Positions 7,164 to 14,801 of a stretch of 54,726 bases of DNA are shown one piece after another. Made by a program: the position numbers and the translations under genes. Position 1 is the first letter of the stretch. The number at the start of each line of letters is the position of its first letter. The notes under the pieces are model-generated. The model had not been told where the DNA came from, did not search any database, and saw only the letters and a program-made list of their open reading frames with translations. This DNA is from Chitinophagaceae bacterium (GTDB taxonomy: Bacteria > Bacteroidota > Bacteroidia > Chitinophagales > Chitinophagaceae): NCBI GenBank assembly GCA_020437365.1, contig JAGQWM010000012.1:1-54726 (forward strand), read 5' to 3'.

Positions 7164-8408
7164 TTAAATCAGGTGTGTCAGCAGTCCGTCACGCAGTTTA
7201 GGCTCAAACCAGGTCGATTTTGGCGGCATGACTTCTCCACTATCAGCAATATTGAATAATTGTTCGATAGAAACGGGGAATAAACTGAAAGCGACTGCCA
7301 TTTCGCCGCTGTCAACTCTTTTTTCCAACTCGCCCAAACCCCTGATGCCACCGACAAAATCTATGCGTTTATCCGTACGCTGATCTTTGATGTCTAATAA
7401 TTTATCCAAAATATTTTTTGATAAAATGCTAACATCTAATACGCCGATAGGGTCTTCGGTAAAGGTGCCTTTCCGGCTGGTAAGAAAATACCATTTGCCA
7501 TCGAGGTACATACCGAACTCATGTAATTGAGCCGGTTTAACCGGTTTGTTACTCAGGGTGATAAAAAAATCATCCTGTAAGCGGCTGAAAAATTTTTCTG
7601 AACTAAGGCCATTCAAATCTTTCACCACCCGGTTGTAATCCAAAATGGATAATTCACTGGCCGGAAATATAGTTGTCAGAAAATATTTTGCGTCTTCACT
7701 TTCCGGAAATATTTCACTCACTTTGGCTGCTGCCGCTGCCCGGTGGTGCCCATCAGCAATATAGGTACACGGCACTTTATCATTGAATAGGCCTGTGATT
7801 TTTTCGATGGTTTCATCTACATCCACCACCCAAATGGTGTGCTGTACACCATCATCGGCCGTAAAATCATAGGCCGGTTGGCAATTTGTTTTCCAGTCTT
7901 CAATAAGGCTGTTCAATGCATCAACATCCCTGTATGCCAGGAAAACATTTCCTGTTTGTGCCCGAATCGTTGACATCTGGTCTATACGGTCTTTTTCTTT
8001 TTCGGGACGGGTAAATTCATGTTTTTTTATAATGCCTTCACGGTAATCATCTACCGATGATGCACATACGAGACCGGTTTGGTTTTTGTCTTCACCGCCG
8101 GGTTCGAGTGCCGGCATCACCAGTTTATAAATATAATAACAGGGTTTGTGTTCCCGGAACAATACTTTCGACGTATGAATGGAATGAAGTAAATTTTCTT
8201 TGGCTTTGTTATAAACTTGTTGACTATGCGGGTCGGTACCCACCGGCAAATCAATTTCAGATTTCGTAACATGCAAAAATGACTGTGGATTATCTTTTGC
8301 TATATCTCTTGCTTCTTCACTCGATAAAACATCATAGGGTTTGGAGGCCACGGCTTTGGCCATATCCTGTTTGGGACGAACTGCATTGAACGGTTTTATA
8401 ATTGCCAT
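7164..8408 (-). CDS. DUF1015-family protein linked to serine synthesis
   Basis: A 414-aa protein of the DUF1015 family, recognised from its start (IKPFNAVRPKQDMAKAVASKPYDVLS), the block YNKAKENL and the conserved IADGHHRAAAA motif. No signal peptide or membrane helix, so it should be cytoplasmic. It begins 2 bases after serC ends, and such proteins often sit beside serA/serC in Bacteroidota, suggesting a serine-related role that is still undefined. No serA is present in this window. Its biochemical function is unknown. Confidence 0.88.
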   Translation of the reverse strand: MAIIKPFNAVRPKQDMAKAVASKPYDVLSSEEARDIAKDNPQSFLHVTKSEIDLPVGTDPHSQQVYNKAKENLLHSIHTSKVLFREHKPCYYIYKLVMPALEPGGEDKNQTGLVCASSVDDYREGIIKKHEFTRPEKEKDRIDQMSTIRAQTGNVFLAYRDVDALNSLIEDWKTNCQPAYDFTADDGVQHTIWVVDVDETIEKITGLFNDKVPCTYIADGHHRAAAAAKVSEIFPESEDAKYFLTTIFPASELSILDYNRVVKDLNGLSSEKFFSRLQDDFFITLSNKPVKPAQLHEFGMYLDGKWYFLTSRKGTFTEDPIGVLDVSILSKNILDKLLDIKDQRTDKRIDFVGGIRGLGELEKRVDSGEMAVAFSLFPVSIEQLFNIADSGEVMPPKSTWFEPKLRDGLLTHLI

Positions 8409-8410
8409 TT

Positions 8411-9481
8411 TTATCCTTTTTTATTTGCAAAATCAATCATTAAATCTGTTATCGCTTTTACACTTTCCAGCGAAAGGGCATTGTACATAGAAATACGGAA
8501 ACCACCAACACTTCGATGCCCTTTTATGCCTACGATGCCGTGTTGGGTACAAACGGAAAGAAATTCTTTTTCCAATTCTTTATGGTCTATAGTAAAGACT
8601 GCATTCATCAAACTACGATCTTCTTTAGCGACCGATAATTGAAATATCGGTAGGCTGTCGAGGGTACGATACATCAAATCTGCTTTGGCCATATTCATTT
8701 TTTCCAGCGGAGCGATGCCGCCTTTATTTTTAACCCATCGTAGCATGAGCAACACAACATAAATAGCAAAAACCGGTGGTGTATTCAACATGCTTTCTGC
8801 TTCTATATGTTTTCGGTAATCCAAAATTGTGGGAATCTTTCTGCTCACTTTGCCGAGTAAATGTTGATTAACAACGACAAGATTCACACCGGCGGCACCA
8901 AGATTTTTTTGAGCACTGGCATAGATTAAATCAAACTGATTGAAATCAAGTTGACGACTTAAAATATCGCTGCTCATATCAGCAATGAGTGGTACGCCAC
9001 AATCGTAGGGAAGGGCATGCCATTGAGTGCCGGCAATGGTTTCATTGGTAGTGATGTGTAAATATTTTGCCGCAGGCGAAATAGATAACTGTTTCGGTAA
9101 GTAAGTATAATTTTTATCTTTTGAAGAACCGGCAATAGCTATTTCACCGAAATGTTTTGCTTCTTTGATGGCTTTGCCGGACCAGGTACCGGTTTCAGTG
9201 TAGGCAGCCGTTTCGTTTTCATTCAATACATTCATGGGTATTTGCATGAACTGTGTGGTGGCGCCTCCATGTAGCAATAAAACTTCATGATCATTGTCCA
9301 ACTGCATCAGTTCTCTTATCAATTGCCTTGTTTCTGCCATGACAGCTTCGAAAGCATTGGTGCGATGTCCGATTTCAAGAATGGAAAGCCCTGAGTCATT
9401 AAAATTCAGGATGGCCTGACTGGCAGCATTAAAAACTTCTTCCGGTAAAATGGCCGGCCCGGCATTGAAATTATGCATCAT
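8411..9481 (-). CDS. serC: Phosphoserine aminotransferase
   Basis: A PLP-dependent class V aminotransferase of 356 aa, converting 3-phosphohydroxypyruvate and glutamate to phosphoserine (also used in pyridoxine synthesis). It starts with the typical HNFNAGPAILPEEV. LLLHGGATTQF forms the PLP phosphate region, and the Schiff-base lysine lies in YASAQKNLGAAGVNLVV. GHRSVGGFRISMYNA near the end matches the family C-terminus. Two ATGs stand side by side at the start; MMHNF fits related MKHNF starts. It forms a tight two-gene operon with the DUF1015 gene. Confidence 0.95.
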   Translation of the reverse strand: MMHNFNAGPAILPEEVFNAASQAILNFNDSGLSILEIGHRTNAFEAVMAETRQLIRELMQLDNDHEVLLLHGGATTQFMQIPMNVLNENETAAYTETGTWSGKAIKEAKHFGEIAIAGSSKDKNYTYLPKQLSISPAAKYLHITTNETIAGTQWHALPYDCGVPLIADMSSDILSRQLDFNQFDLIYASAQKNLGAAGVNLVVVNQHLLGKVSRKIPTILDYRKHIEAESMLNTPPVFAIYVVLLMLRWVKNKGGIAPLEKMNMAKADLMYRTLDSLPIFQLSVAKEDRSLMNAVFTIDHKELEKEFLSVCTQHGIVGIKGHRSVGGFRISMYNALSLESVKAITDLMIDFANKKG

Positions 9482-9485
9482 TGCG

Positions 9486-9493
9486 CAAAGGTA
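9486..9493 (-). promoter_or_regulatory. Candidate -7 box of the serC promoter
   Basis: On the minus strand TACCTTTG, an exact TAnnTTTG match, lies only 4 bases before the serC start codon. The same TACCTTTGCGCAA string occurs before serS. No clear TTG is seen 19-21 bases upstream, so the -33 element is weak. If real, the mRNA would be leaderless or nearly so. Confidence 0.4.
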
Positions 9494-9559
9494 TTAATTC
9501 GGCTTTTTTTAAACTGTAAACTTGTATGCGAGAGAAGAAAAAAGTTTTTATTGGGAGGC

Positions 9560-10522
9560 TTAATGTTCTCTTCCTTTGATGGTTCCGCTTTTCCAGGAAT
9601 TATTGAGCGATTCAAATTCTTTTTTATCTGCTTCGGAAAATTCTTTATCGGATAAAGTATTTAAATCCGGTTGCCCGGCATCGACCCAGGCAGTGTACCA
9701 AAATGAAGCCACCGCAAAAATGGATTGCCGCATTCTACGTTCTACCATGCCTTTCATCATGGCATCGTAGGCTTTGGTAAAAGCAGTGGAATATTGCCGG
9801 ATGGTAATGCCGTTTCTTTTTTCGAAAGAATATTTCTGGTCGGCCGGAAACTCATCCGTTAATTTTTTTTCAAATTGCAGAACCGTATCAGCAGCAGCAG
9901 CACTTTCGAGAATTGTATTCCAGACAAATTTCCCCGGGTCTTTGATGTATTGGGCTTTACCAATAAAAAAATCCCAATCCGTATCGGCTAGCAATTCCGG
10001 TATGCGGCTTTCCCAAAAACCATGAATGCCTTTTTGGTTGGTATATTGTCCATCATGGTTGGTACTGGTATGTAAGGGTACATGAGAATCGGCAATATAA
10101 TGCCCTAACTCCGCCGAATATTTCAAAATTTTAGCCTGGTTTTTATCTTTGAAAGCATAAGTCAGGCGGCGTAGCATTACCTGGATCCACCAAGGCACAA
10201 TGCCATAAGCGTTTAAAGTGTCTTCAGAAAATTTGGCCACAGCATCTTCCCATTTTCTGGGCACTTCAGTAAATGGATATTTGCCGTAATGGTCAATATC
10301 TATATAATGCCGCGGGCCTTCTTCCGGAATGGCATACCTCCTTTTGTCGGGGTCCACTGCATGTTCGGTAATGAATTCGATATTGGGTTTATACAAACTC
10401 ATCATTTTAGGTGGCAGCAGAAATACAGCCATGTGATTGATTTTGCGGTGACCAAAAAATCCCCAACAAAATGAATACATGGGCAATAAAATGAATAGTA
10501 TAATAATGAAACGCTTCATCAA
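9560..10522 (-). CDS. Exported zinc-dependent phospholipase C / S1-P1 nuclease-fold protein
   Basis: 320 aa with a signal peptide ending near SFCW, so a mature N-terminal Trp could act as a zinc ligand, as in this superfamily. The ligand pattern is visible: WGFFGH, then RHYIDID, GHYIADSHVPLH and HGFWE. The His-x3-Glu in HGFWE matches phospholipase C ligands better than P1 nuclease, which has His-x3-Asp. It probably acts in the periplasm on phospholipids, nucleic acids or other phosphodiesters; the substrate is not determined. Monocistronic as far as can be seen. Confidence 0.75.
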   Translation of the reverse strand: MMKRFIIILFILLPMYSFCWGFFGHRKINHMAVFLLPPKMMSLYKPNIEFITEHAVDPDKRRYAIPEEGPRHYIDIDHYGKYPFTEVPRKWEDAVAKFSEDTLNAYGIVPWWIQVMLRRLTYAFKDKNQAKILKYSAELGHYIADSHVPLHTSTNHDGQYTNQKGIHGFWESRIPELLADTDWDFFIGKAQYIKDPGKFVWNTILESAAAADTVLQFEKKLTDEFPADQKYSFEKRNGITIRQYSTAFTKAYDAMMKGMVERRMRQSIFAVASFWYTAWVDAGQPDLNTLSDKEFSEADKKEFESLNNSWKSGTIKGREH

Positions 10523-10576
10523 TTTGTTTCTCCACCCAAAATGTACAATAAATTAAGCAGTAAAGGAAACTTCTTT

Positions 10577-11200
10577 TTATTTCTTACTGTCTGCATCGGT
10601 ATTTCTTTCAGCATCCAAATCCACTACACCACCTGTTACGGCATATTTCATGGCTTCGCCGGAAGTTATTTTTTCTATTTTCCTGACTTTATTTCTGGGC
10701 AATACATATAACTGGCCGGCAAAATTGTAAGCTTGTGGTACATATACACCTACAACATCGGCACCCATTTCAAATTTTTGCATTTCTTCATCAGTCAAAA
10801 AACCAATTATCCAAACGTCCTCGGCAAAAACATTGGCCAATACGGCTTTATTGAATTTCTTTTTATCGCCGGCAAAGGCCGCAAAAAAATCTTTTGTGGA
10901 TGTGTAAATAAATTTAATGCCCGGCGTTCTTTCCATCCATTGATCAAAAAAGCTCAAAAAACTACTCATCAGGAAAGAAGAACTGAACCATCCCACCAGG
11001 ATGACAAAGATGATAATGATGGCAAACCCCAGGCCCGGCACATTTACATAAGGCCGCAAAATACCATCAACCTGTTCAAAAAGCCAATACAAAGCATAAG
11101 CCGTAATGCCGATAGGTGCCAAAATAATCAGCCCTTGTACAAAAAAGCGGAGCATTTGGCGCAGCGAATTTTCCGTGGCTTTTCTTAAAACTTTGCTCAT
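10577..11200 (-). CDS. DUF502-family membrane protein
   Basis: 207 aa with two N-terminal membrane helices (LRFFVQGLIILAPIGITAYA and LGFAIIIIFVILVGWFSSSF), then a soluble domain with the family segments TPGIKFIYTSTKDFFAAF and VVGVYVPQAYNFAGQLYVLP. This is the DUF502 pattern; the function is unknown. It is transcribed away from the TetR gene across a 138-base region that holds two palindromes, so shared regulation with the efflux operon is possible. Confidence 0.88.
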   Translation of the reverse strand: MSKVLRKATENSLRQMLRFFVQGLIILAPIGITAYALYWLFEQVDGILRPYVNVPGLGFAIIIIFVILVGWFSSSFLMSSFLSFFDQWMERTPGIKFIYTSTKDFFAAFAGDKKKFNKAVLANVFAEDVWIIGFLTDEEMQKFEMGADVVGVYVPQAYNFAGQLYVLPRNKVRKIEKITSGEAMKYAVTGGVVDLDAERNTDADSKK

Positions 11201-11254
11201 GGCGAAATATTATAAGCTAAGATACAATAAAAAGGATGGCTGTTTTATCGGCGA

Positions 11255-11277
11255 AATTTCGATGAACGGTCGAAATT
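11255..11277. promoter_or_regulatory. Palindrome in the DUF502/TetR intergenic region
   Basis: AATTTCGA (11255-11262) and TCGAAATT (11270-11277) are perfect 8-bp inverted arms with 7 bases between. Position between divergent genes and the arm length suit an operator for a dimeric regulator. The sequence differs from the second palindrome at 11283-11314, so a different regulator may bind here. Confidence 0.5.
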
Positions 11278-11282
11278 AAGGG

Positions 11283-11321
11283 ATGGAAACTTTGGTTACT
11301 TTATAAGTTTCCATAGTTTTG
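11283..11321 (+). promoter_or_regulatory. tetR-efflux operon promoter with embedded operator
   Basis: TTTG at 11291-11294 and TAGTTTTG at 11314-11321 form a Bacteroidota promoter (TTTG-N19-TAnnTTTG), with the start codon 17 bases past the -7 box. ATGGAAACTT (11283-11292) and AAGTTTCCAT (11305-11314) are perfect 10-bp inverted arms that bracket the -33 element and reach the -7 box. Binding there would block RNA polymerase, which fits autorepression by the TetR protein. Confidence 0.7.
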
Positions 11322-11338
11322 TTCCTCGAATTTTAAAA

Positions 11339-11953
11339 ATGGAAACCAAAGATAGAATATTACTCAAAGCGGAAGAGCTGTTTATACAGTTTGGTATCCG
11401 TTCGGTGTCGATGGATGATATTTCGAATAATCTGGGGATGTCGAAGAAGACGTTGTACCAGAATTTTTCGGATAAAGACGAATTGGTCGATGCGGTGGTG
11501 GAAGATCATATACAAGAAATAAAAGAGGATTGTAAAACCTGTAAAAATGAAGCGTCGGATGCCATACACGAAATTTTTTTAACCATGGAATGTGTACTCG
11601 AAGAATTCAGCAATATGAACCCCGTATTGTTGTATGATTTGGAAAAATTTCATTTCAAAGCGTTTAAAAGATTTAGCAATTATAAAAACAAATTTTTGTT
11701 ACAAATCATTAGTGAAAATTTGCAATGGGGAATTAAAGATGGTTTGTATCGTCCCGATATAGATATAGACATCATGTCCAAGTTCAGAATAGAATCGATG
11801 ATGATACCGTTTAATTTTTCCTTGTTTCCGCCCGGAAAATATAGCCTGGCCAATACTTCGCAAGTGCTTATCGAACATTTTATTTATGGGCTGGTTACCC
11901 CCAAAGGATATAAGTTGATTCAAAAATATAATGCACAAAAACAAAAAAGTTAG
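11339..11953 (+). CDS. TetR/AcrR-family transcriptional regulator
   Basis: A 204-aa repressor. The N-terminal helix-turn-helix is clear: KAEELFIQFGIRSVSMDDISNN, then GMSKKTLYQNFSDKDEL. The C-terminal ligand and dimer domain shows no family-specific motif. It is the first gene of a four-gene unit with TolC, adaptor and RND pump, and a perfect palindrome overlaps its promoter. It most likely represses the whole efflux operon until a substrate binds; the ligand is unknown. Confidence 0.92.
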   Translation: METKDRILLKAEELFIQFGIRSVSMDDISNNLGMSKKTLYQNFSDKDELVDAVVEDHIQEIKEDCKTCKNEASDAIHEIFLTMECVLEEFSNMNPVLLYDLEKFHFKAFKRFSNYKNKFLLQIISENLQWGIKDGLYRPDIDIDIMSKFRIESMMIPFNFSLFPPGKYSLANTSQVLIEHFIYGLVTPKGYKLIQKYNAQKQKS

Positions 11954-11957
11954 TTAC

Positions 11958-13385
11958 ATGAAGATGACAATCAACAAGCATTGGAGCTATTTAGCAGGGT
12001 TACTTTTTTTACCCTTTGCCACTAAGGCACAAACACCGGATACAGCGGCCGTAACGAAGCATGCATTTAGCTTGCAACAAACCATCGACTATGCTAAAAA
12101 GCATAACCTCGATGTAAAAAATGCATTGCTCGATGTGCAATTACAATTTCAACAAAACCGGGAGTACACCTCTAATGCTTTGCCGCATATTAATATGAGT
12201 GTAGAAACAACCTACAACCCGAGTGTGGCAACACAGGTTATTCCCAATTTTATTTCACCGGCAACCTACCAGGTCTTGATTGATGAAGGTGTCAAAAACG
12301 GCAATGGCCAACCAATAACCATGCCCAATGATTTTGGATTTATTGCCGCACAATTCGGTACGAAATTCAGCACGACGGCCGGTGTCAATTTGCAACAAAT
12401 TCTGTTCGATGGCCAGGTATTTGTTGGCTTGGAAGCCAGGAAAACATTGATGGAATCGAAACGGAAAACTGCCGAAGTAACGGAAGAAATGATTAAGACG
12501 AATATTTATAAAGTGTATTACCAGCTCGTTGTCAGCAAAACACAGGTGGAATTGCTCGATGCCAATATCGCTTTATTGGAAAAACTGCTGCATGATACAA
12601 AACTTATTTATCAAAACGGCTTTGCCGAAAAATTAGACGTTGATAAAGTATCTGTTCAACTGGCAAATTTGCAAACCGAAAAAAATAAAGTTATGAATAC
12701 CATTTCGAATGGGTATTACGGTTTGAAATTATTAATCGGTATGCCGGTTACAGACGAATTGGTATTGACAGATACATTAAATGATGCAGATATAAAAGAA
12801 GGTGTTTTGGAAAATTCGGACTATAAATATGAAGACCGAAAAGATTTTCAAATGGCACAGATTGGGTTACAACTCAATAACTATAATATCCGCCGGTATA
12901 GACTGAGTAAAATTCCATCATTTACACTCAATGCCTACTATGCCAAAAATGCACAAAGAAAACAATGGAGCTTTGTCCGCCGTGGCGATTGGTACACCAT
13001 AGCCAGTGTGAGTTTGACCATGAATGTGCCCATTTTTAATGGCAATGTAACCAACACAAAAATCAGGGAAGCCCAATTGAATGGATTGAAAATCCAAAAC
13101 CAGATAGATGCTTTGAAAAATTCGATTGACAACCAGGTGATGACTGCCAAAAATAATTTTCGTTCTGCTATTGCAACAATGGATTATCAGAAAAAAAATA
13201 TGGAATTGGCAAAAGAAGTTTATCGGCAAACCAAAAAGAAATATGAAGTGGGTACCGGTTCGCAAATGGAAATTAATACGGCACAAACAGATTTAAAAAC
13301 AGCACAATCCAATTATATCTCTTCTTTGTACGATGCCATCATAGCCAAAGTAGATTATTTACATGCTGTGGGCAAACTACAATAG
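11958..13385 (+). CDS. TolC-family outer membrane efflux protein
   Basis: Outer-membrane channel of the tripartite pump, about 475 aa. Signal peptide ends near FATKAQ. The body has two long coiled-coil halves, typical of TolC repeats, including FSLQQTIDYAKKHNLDVKNA and a second half ending with AQTDLKTAQSNYISSLYDAI. An in-frame ATG at 11931 would overlap tetR by 23 bases; the ATG at 11958 gives a normal signal peptide and follows the tetR stop by 4 bases, so it is preferred. Confidence 0.9.
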   Translation: MKMTINKHWSYLAGLLFLPFATKAQTPDTAAVTKHAFSLQQTIDYAKKHNLDVKNALLDVQLQFQQNREYTSNALPHINMSVETTYNPSVATQVIPNFISPATYQVLIDEGVKNGNGQPITMPNDFGFIAAQFGTKFSTTAGVNLQQILFDGQVFVGLEARKTLMESKRKTAEVTEEMIKTNIYKVYYQLVVSKTQVELLDANIALLEKLLHDTKLIYQNGFAEKLDVDKVSVQLANLQTEKNKVMNTISNGYYGLKLLIGMPVTDELVLTDTLNDADIKEGVLENSDYKYEDRKDFQMAQIGLQLNNYNIRRYRLSKIPSFTLNAYYAKNAQRKQWSFVRRGDWYTIASVSLTMNVPIFNGNVTNTKIREAQLNGLKIQNQIDALKNSIDNQVMTAKNNFRSAIATMDYQKKNMELAKEVYRQTKKKYEVGTGSQMEINTAQTDLKTAQSNYISSLYDAIIAKVDYLHAVGKLQ

Positions 13386-13434
13386 AAAATGAAACAAATG
13401 CAATTAACAAATAAAACCAACATGAGATAGAGTG

Positions 13435-13476
13435 TAAAATTTTCAAGTTTCTTTTGAAACAACAATGAAAATTTTA
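13435..13476 (+). other. Strong hairpin between the tolC-like and adaptor genes
   Basis: TAAAATTTTCA (13435-13445) and TGAAAATTTTA (13466-13476) are perfect 11-bp arms, with an inner GTTTC/GAAAC stem (13447-13451, 13456-13460) and a TTTT loop. It lies inside the operon in a 132-base gap, so an mRNA-processing or stability element is more likely than a terminator. No T run follows. Confidence 0.55.
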
Positions 13477-13517
13477 ATACGGAATTCCATGTGATAAAAA
13501 ACAATAAAAAATAACAC

Positions 13518-14744
13518 ATGAAAAAAACGGCAACATCATTCATTATTATTTCCGCTTCGGTATTTGTACTGGCAGCTTGTGGTGCCGGTGCCAAAGACAA
13601 AAAAGGTTCACTCAACGACATGAAAGTGAAATTGGAAAAACTGAAAAAAGACAAACAATCATTAGATGCCGAAATACGGGACCTGGAAAAACAAATCACC
13701 AAACTGGATCCGAATGCAACGGCCATTAAAAAATTGGTGGAAGTGGATACTTTGCGTATAGCAGATTTTAAACACTATATAGAATTGCAGGGAAAAATTG
13801 ATGCCGATGGCATGGGTTATGTAGCGCCAACCGGTATGGGCGGACAAGTAAAAGCGGTTTATGTAAAACTGGGAAGCCATGTACGCAAAGGCCAATTGAT
13901 TTTAAAACTTGATGATGCATTGGCCAGGCAATCTGTTGTAGCAGCCAGGCAATCTGCCGGTGTATTAGAAACCCGTTTGGCACAAGCCAAAACTATTTAT
14001 CAGAAATACCAGAATCTATGGAAAGAAAATATTGGTTCTGAAATTCAGGTAATCAATGCCAAAGCCGATGTGGATGCATTGCAAAGCCAGTTGAATGCTG
14101 CCAAAGCACAAATTGCACAAGCACAGGAACAAGTAAATATGTCGAATGTGTATGCCGGTATGAGTGGTGTTATAGATGAGATGAATGTAAAAGTCGGAGA
14201 ATTCTTTTCGCCACAAAGTGCAGCTACGCCGGGTTCGGGTATTCGTATTGTCAATAACAGCCAATTAAAAATTGTAACTGATGTACCTGACATTTATGTA
14301 ACGAGAGTGAAGAAAGGAGAAGAAGTAAAAGTAGAAGTGCCCGATTCCGGAAAGCCGGCATTCAACACGACCATCAGTGTAATAGGTGCTTCAATCGATC
14401 CCACCACTCGTTCATTTGTAACTGAGGCTAAATTGCCTTCAGACCCTTCGTTGAAACCCAATCAAACGGCTACTATGAAAATCCTGGATTATGAATCAAA
14501 AGGGACAATTGCTGTTCCCATCAATATTGTGCAGAGTGATGAAAATTCAAAATTTGTTTATGTCATGGAAAAACAAGGGGAGGATTGGGTTGCCAGGAAA
14601 AAACAAGTTACCGTTGGCGAAGCTTACAATGGGTTGATGGAAATAAAATCAGGCCTCACAGGAGGTGAAGTCATCATTACCGTAGGATACCAAAATGTAT
14701 ATGATGGCCAGGTGGTCACCACTGATAAAGCCACAATCGAATAA
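13518..14744 (+). CDS. RND efflux periplasmic adaptor (membrane fusion protein), lipoprotein
   Basis: 408 aa. A lipobox (VLAAC, Cys at about residue 21) anchors it as a lipoprotein. A coiled coil follows (MKVKLEKLKKDKQSLDAEIR and on), then the barrel-sandwich lipoyl motif GQVKAVYVKLGSHVRKGQ, a second hairpin, and the beta-barrel segments VKVGEFFSPQ and GASIDPTTRSF. It should link the inner-membrane pump to the TolC channel. The extra coiled coil before the lipoyl domain is longer than in AcrA. Confidence 0.92.
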   Translation: MKKTATSFIIISASVFVLAACGAGAKDKKGSLNDMKVKLEKLKKDKQSLDAEIRDLEKQITKLDPNATAIKKLVEVDTLRIADFKHYIELQGKIDADGMGYVAPTGMGGQVKAVYVKLGSHVRKGQLILKLDDALARQSVVAARQSAGVLETRLAQAKTIYQKYQNLWKENIGSEIQVINAKADVDALQSQLNAAKAQIAQAQEQVNMSNVYAGMSGVIDEMNVKVGEFFSPQSAATPGSGIRIVNNSQLKIVTDVPDIYVTRVKKGEEVKVEVPDSGKPAFNTTISVIGASIDPTTRSFVTEAKLPSDPSLKPNQTATMKILDYESKGTIAVPINIVQSDENSKFVYVMEKQGEDWVARKKQVTVGEAYNGLMEIKSGLTGGEVIITVGYQNVYDGQVVTTDKATIE

Positions 14745-14801
14745 ATAAAGATTTACCAATAAGAAAAAGAAACACTAACTGACGAATCTAAATTTTTGCA
14801 G

